In this document: in pieces, positions 5,368 to 7,783 of the stretch
Position numbering within the stretch: the first letter of the stretch is position 1
Layout: each line of letters opens with the position of its first letter
Assembly: GCA_030147435.1 (NCBI GenBank)
Contig: JASKZX010000101.1
Location: 1 to 7,783 of the forward strand
Reading direction: 5' to 3'
Length of the DNA stretch: 7,783 nt
DNA from: Savagea sp.
Lineage (GTDB): Bacteria; Bacillota; Bacilli; Bacillales_A; Planococcaceae
Translations under genes and position numbers: made by a program
The notes under the pieces: generated by a model
Database searches by the model: none
The model's input: only the letters and a program-made list of their open reading frames with translations
What the model was told of the DNA's origin: nothing

Positions 5368-6770
5368 AAGAAGAGTGTGGTGTATTCGGAATTTGGGGCA
5401 ATGATGCAGCTGCACAGCTCGCTTATTACGGATTACACGCGATGCAACATCGAGGACAAGAAGGTGCTGGAATTGTAACGACCGATGGAGAAGGACTGCG
5501 TGTTGTAAAAGGTGAAGGGCTCGTAAACGAAGTATTTAACGATCAAAACTTAGAAACACTTGAAGGATTTGCAGCAATCGGTCAAAACCGTTATACGACA
5601 GAGGAAGGGCGAGGCATTGAAAATGTCCAGCCCCTCGTCTTTCGTTCAACGACAGGAAGCTTAGCGATCGGGATGAATGGGAACTTAGTGAACGCGCGTG
5701 ATTTACGTACTTCATTAGAGCAACAAGGAAGTATTTTTCAAACAAATTCAGATACTGAAGTACTCGCTCACTTAATTAAACGAAGCCGCGGTGCGTTAAA
5801 TCAACGTGAACGTGTAAAAAAAGCACTTAGCGTATTAAAAGGAGCGTTCGCTTTCGTTTTAATTACAGATGACGAATTAATGATTGCGCAAGACCCGAAT
5901 GGTTTACGTCCATTATCTCTTGGGAAAATCGGGGATGCATGGGTGGCAGCAAGCGAAACATGTGCTTTCGATATTATCGGCGCAGAGCATGTTCGCTCGG
6001 TAGAACCAGGTGAACTCATTATCGTTGATAAAGATGGTCTTCACTCGGAACGATTTGCAGAACGAGCAGATCGTGCCATTTGTTCGATGGAGTACGTTTA
6101 CTTTTCTCGACCGGATTCAAACATTGACGACATTAACGTTCATAATGCGCGTAAACGTTGTGGGATTCAATTAGCGAAAGAAGTCGGTGATTTAGAAGCC
6201 GATGTCGTTACAGGTGTACCGGATTCAAGTATTTCAGCAGCGATCGGTTTTTCAGAAGCGACGGGTATTCCGTACGAACTCGGTTTAATTAAAAACCGTT
6301 ACGTCGGACGAACATTTATCCAACCGTCTCAAGCACTTCGTGAAAAAGGAGTTAAAATGAAATTATCTCCTGTTCGTCACGTCGTTGCAGGGAAACGTGT
6401 CGTCATGGTTGATGATTCGATTGTTCGTGGAACGACGTCACGTCACATCGTTCGTTTATTAAAAGAAGCAGGTGCGACAGAAGTACACGTTGTGATTGCT
6501 TCCCCACCGCTTGTGAATCCATGCTATTACGGAGTCGATATTAGTACAGATTCCGAGCTAATCGCATCTGGCCGTTCGGTAGAAGAAGTTCGTGAACTCA
6601 TCCAAGCAGATTCACTCACGTATTTATCGATTGAAGGAATGCTTGAAGCAGTCGGCCGCCCAGATACAGATAAAGATTGCGGTCATTGTTTAGCATGTTT
6701 CAACGGAGATTATCCAACAGACATTTATTCAGACACTGTATTACCACACGAAAAAGATATCGTACGATAA
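5343..6770 (+). CDS. purF: Amidophosphoribosyltransferase
   Basis: PurF, 475 residues, makes 5-phosphoribosylamine from PRPP and glutamine, the committed step. The propeptide [11 protein letters not shown] precedes the Ntn nucleophile Cys12, as in B. subtilis (11-residue propeptide). Arg83, Thr86, Asn112-Gly113 and Asp137 of the glutamine site are present, but HVRY reads QNRY (81-84) and HNGN reads MNGN (111-114), both unusual. The C-terminal phosphoribosyltransferase domain has [14 protein letters not shown] (353-366). Cys247, Cys394, Cys449 and Cys452 match the 4Fe-4S ligands of the oxygen-sensitive Bacillus enzyme. The ATG lies inside purL (25-nt overlap) with AAAGGAG at 5329-5335, 7 nt upstream, which supports this start. 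It is likely feedback-inhibited by nucleotides, as in the family. Confidence 0.96.
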   Translation: MSAEFEELKEECGVFGIWGNDAAAQLAYYGLHAMQHRGQEGAGIVTTDGEGLRVVKGEGLVNEVFNDQNLETLEGFAAIGQNRYTTEEGRGIENVQPLVFRSTTGSLAIGMNGNLVNARDLRTSLEQQGSIFQTNSDTEVLAHLIKRSRGALNQRERVKKALSVLKGAFAFVLITDDELMIAQDPNGLRPLSLGKIGDAWVAASETCAFDIIGAEHVRSVEPGELIIVDKDGLHSERFAERADRAICSMEYVYFSRPDSNIDDINVHNARKRCGIQLAKEVGDLEADVVTGVPDSSISAAIGFSEATGIPYELGLIKNRYVGRTFIQPSQALREKGVKMKLSPVRHVVAGKRVVMVDDSIVRGTTSRHIVRLLKEAGATEVHVVIASPPLVNPCYYGVDISTDSELIASGRSVEEVRELIQADSLTYLSIEGMLEAVGRPDTDKDCGHCLACFNGDYPTDIYSDTVLPHEKDIVR

Positions 6771-6783
6771 GGAGGCTTTTCCA

Positions 6784-7783
6784 TTGTCAAAAGCATATGA
6801 AAAAGCAGGAGTAAACATTGAAGCAGGTTATGAATCAGTAAAACGAATGAAATCACACGTAGAACGTACCGAACGAAAAGGTGTCATGGGGGCATTCGGC
6901 GGATTTGGTGGAATGTTCGACCTTTCGAGTTTAGATTATAAAGAACCGGTACTCGTATCAGGAACAGACGGTGTAGGAACGAAACTGAAACTCGCATTTA
7001 TGACAGACCGTCACGACACAATCGGAGTAGACTGCGTCGCAATGTGTGTAAATGACATCGTTGCACAAGGTGCTGAGCCTTTATATTTCTTAGACTATAT
7101 CGCACTCGGAAAAGCAGTACCTGAAAAAGTAGAAGCAATCGTAAAAGGTGTAGCCGATGGTTGTGAACAATCAGGTGCTGCATTGATCGGTGGAGAAACG
7201 GCGGAAATGCCTGGACTTTATGCAGAAGATGAGTACGATTTAGCAGGATTTGCAGTCGGTGCTTGTGAGAAAAAAGATATTATTACAGGTGAAAAAGTAG
7301 AAGCAGGAGACGTTCTCGTAGGACTTGCATCAAGCGGTATTCACTCAAACGGTTATACACTCGTTCGTAAAATCGTTTTAGAAGATAACGGGTATGGGAT
7401 GGACGACACAATTGAAGGGTATGAGTCACTCGGAACAGTCGGTGAAGCTTTACTAGAGCCGACGAAAATTTATGCAAAACCAGTACTCGAAATGACAAAA
7501 TCACTCGATGTACATGCGATGGGTCACATTACAGGTGGCGGTTTTTATGAAAACTTACCACGTATGTTACGCGATGGTTTAACAGCGAAAGTGACACTCG
7601 GTAGCTGGGACGTGCACCCTATTTTCCATATGTTAAAAGAAAAAGGAAACTTAACAGACCGTGACCTTTACAGCGTGTTCAATATGGGTGTCGGATTTGT
7701 CGTTGCAGTGAAAGAAGAAGAGGTAGAAGATGTTCTTCGTATTGCTGAAGCGCACGGTGAGAAAGCATTCCGTATCGGAGAAG
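6784..7783 (+). CDS. purM: Phosphoribosylformylglycinamidine cyclo-ligase, 5' part
   Basis: PurM (AIR synthetase) closes the imidazole ring, converting FGAM and ATP to AIR, which PurK then uses. The window holds 333 codons of a protein usually near 346, so only the last few residues are cut off. Motifs seen are [13 protein letters not shown] (36-48), [14 protein letters not shown] (59-72), [12 protein letters not shown] (81-92), [11 protein letters not shown] (136-146), SSGIHSNG (183-190), [14 protein letters not shown] (248-261) and FNMGVGFV (299-306). All look normal, unlike the changes in PurQ and PurL. The start is TTG at 6784, supported by AAGGAGG at 6769-6775 (8-nt spacing, overlapping the purF stop) and a family-like N-terminus [20 protein letters not shown]. 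In relatives purN, purH and purD follow; they would lie outside the window. Confidence 0.96.
   Translation, partial: MSKAYEKAGVNIEAGYESVKRMKSHVERTERKGVMGAFGGFGGMFDLSSLDYKEPVLVSGTDGVGTKLKLAFMTDRHDTIGVDCVAMCVNDIVAQGAEPLYFLDYIALGKAVPEKVEAIVKGVADGCEQSGAALIGGETAEMPGLYAEDEYDLAGFAVGACEKKDIITGEKVEAGDVLVGLASSGIHSNGYTLVRKIVLEDNGYGMDDTIEGYESLGTVGEALLEPTKIYAKPVLEMTKSLDVHAMGHITGGGFYENLPRMLRDGLTAKVTLGSWDVHPIFHMLKEKGNLTDRDLYSVFNMGVGFVVAVKEEEVEDVLRIAEAHGEKAFRIGE

Noticed and set aside
1..7783. CRISPR arrays, insertion sequences, prophage or other mobile elements
   Set aside because: No repeat arrays, transposase-like frames, target duplications or integrase genes are visible; the window is a housekeeping operon next to an rRNA locus.

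Overview
The window is a purine-biosynthesis locus from a low-to-moderate-GC Gram-positive bacterium, almost certainly order Bacillales. The evidence is a Bacillus-type 5S rRNA tail, AGGAGG-type ribosome binding sites, PurR-type PurBoxes, a small NETI-motif (YebG-like) gene directly upstream of purE as in Bacillus, and the separate PurS/PurQ/PurL form of FGAM synthase. A genus cannot be assigned; a Planococcaceae- or Exiguobacterium-like lineage is only a guess.

Layout: the 3' end of a 5S rRNA (1 to about 66) with a perfect terminator hairpin marks the end of an rRNA operon. A short extended -10 promoter then drives a 64-codon NETI-motif gene (165-359). Between this gene and purE lies a dense 259-nt control region. 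It holds a perfect 21-bp inverted repeat that appears to be both the NETI-gene terminator and the PurR operator (two inverted PurBoxes), then a strong sigma-A-type promoter (-35 TTGACG, 17-nt spacer, -10 TAAAAT), then an untranslated leader of about 165 nt containing its own intrinsic terminator. No guanine riboswitch of the Bacillus subtilis purE type is recognisable in the leader. From 619 to the right edge runs a tightly packed operon, purE-purK-purS-purQ-purL-purF-purM, with purM cut by the window. Gaps are 10 nt or less inside the block up to purF and 13 nt before purM. Two junctions overlap (purE/purK by 4 nt, purL/purF by 25 nt).

Together PurF (PRPP to phosphoribosylamine), PurS/Q/L (FGAR to FGAM), PurM (FGAM to AIR) and PurK/PurE (AIR to N5-CAIR to CAIR) cover the early and middle steps of IMP synthesis. 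PurB and PurC, which sit between purK and purS in the B. subtilis operon and catalyse the two steps right after PurE, are absent; purK is followed directly by purS.

The most notable signal is that PurQ, the glutaminase subunit of FGAM synthase, is a full-length open reading frame whose glutamine-hydrolysis site is gone. The nucleophile Cys86 is Gly, the catalytic His194 is Leu, and the usual AHGEGN segment reads ATQYGT. Its partner PurL keeps its main active-site histidines but has unusual changes at other near-invariant positions (HNHP to HNSP, HDVSEGG to TDVSEGG). The second glutaminase, in PurF, keeps its Cys nucleophile but carries non-consensus residues beside conserved glutamine-site residues (GHxRY to GQNRY, HNGN to MNGN). 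This suggests altered nitrogen delivery to purine synthesis, for example an ammonia-dependent FGAM synthase with PurQ kept as a structural subunit. That interpretation is inference; sequence alteration or a second functional PurQ elsewhere must be excluded.
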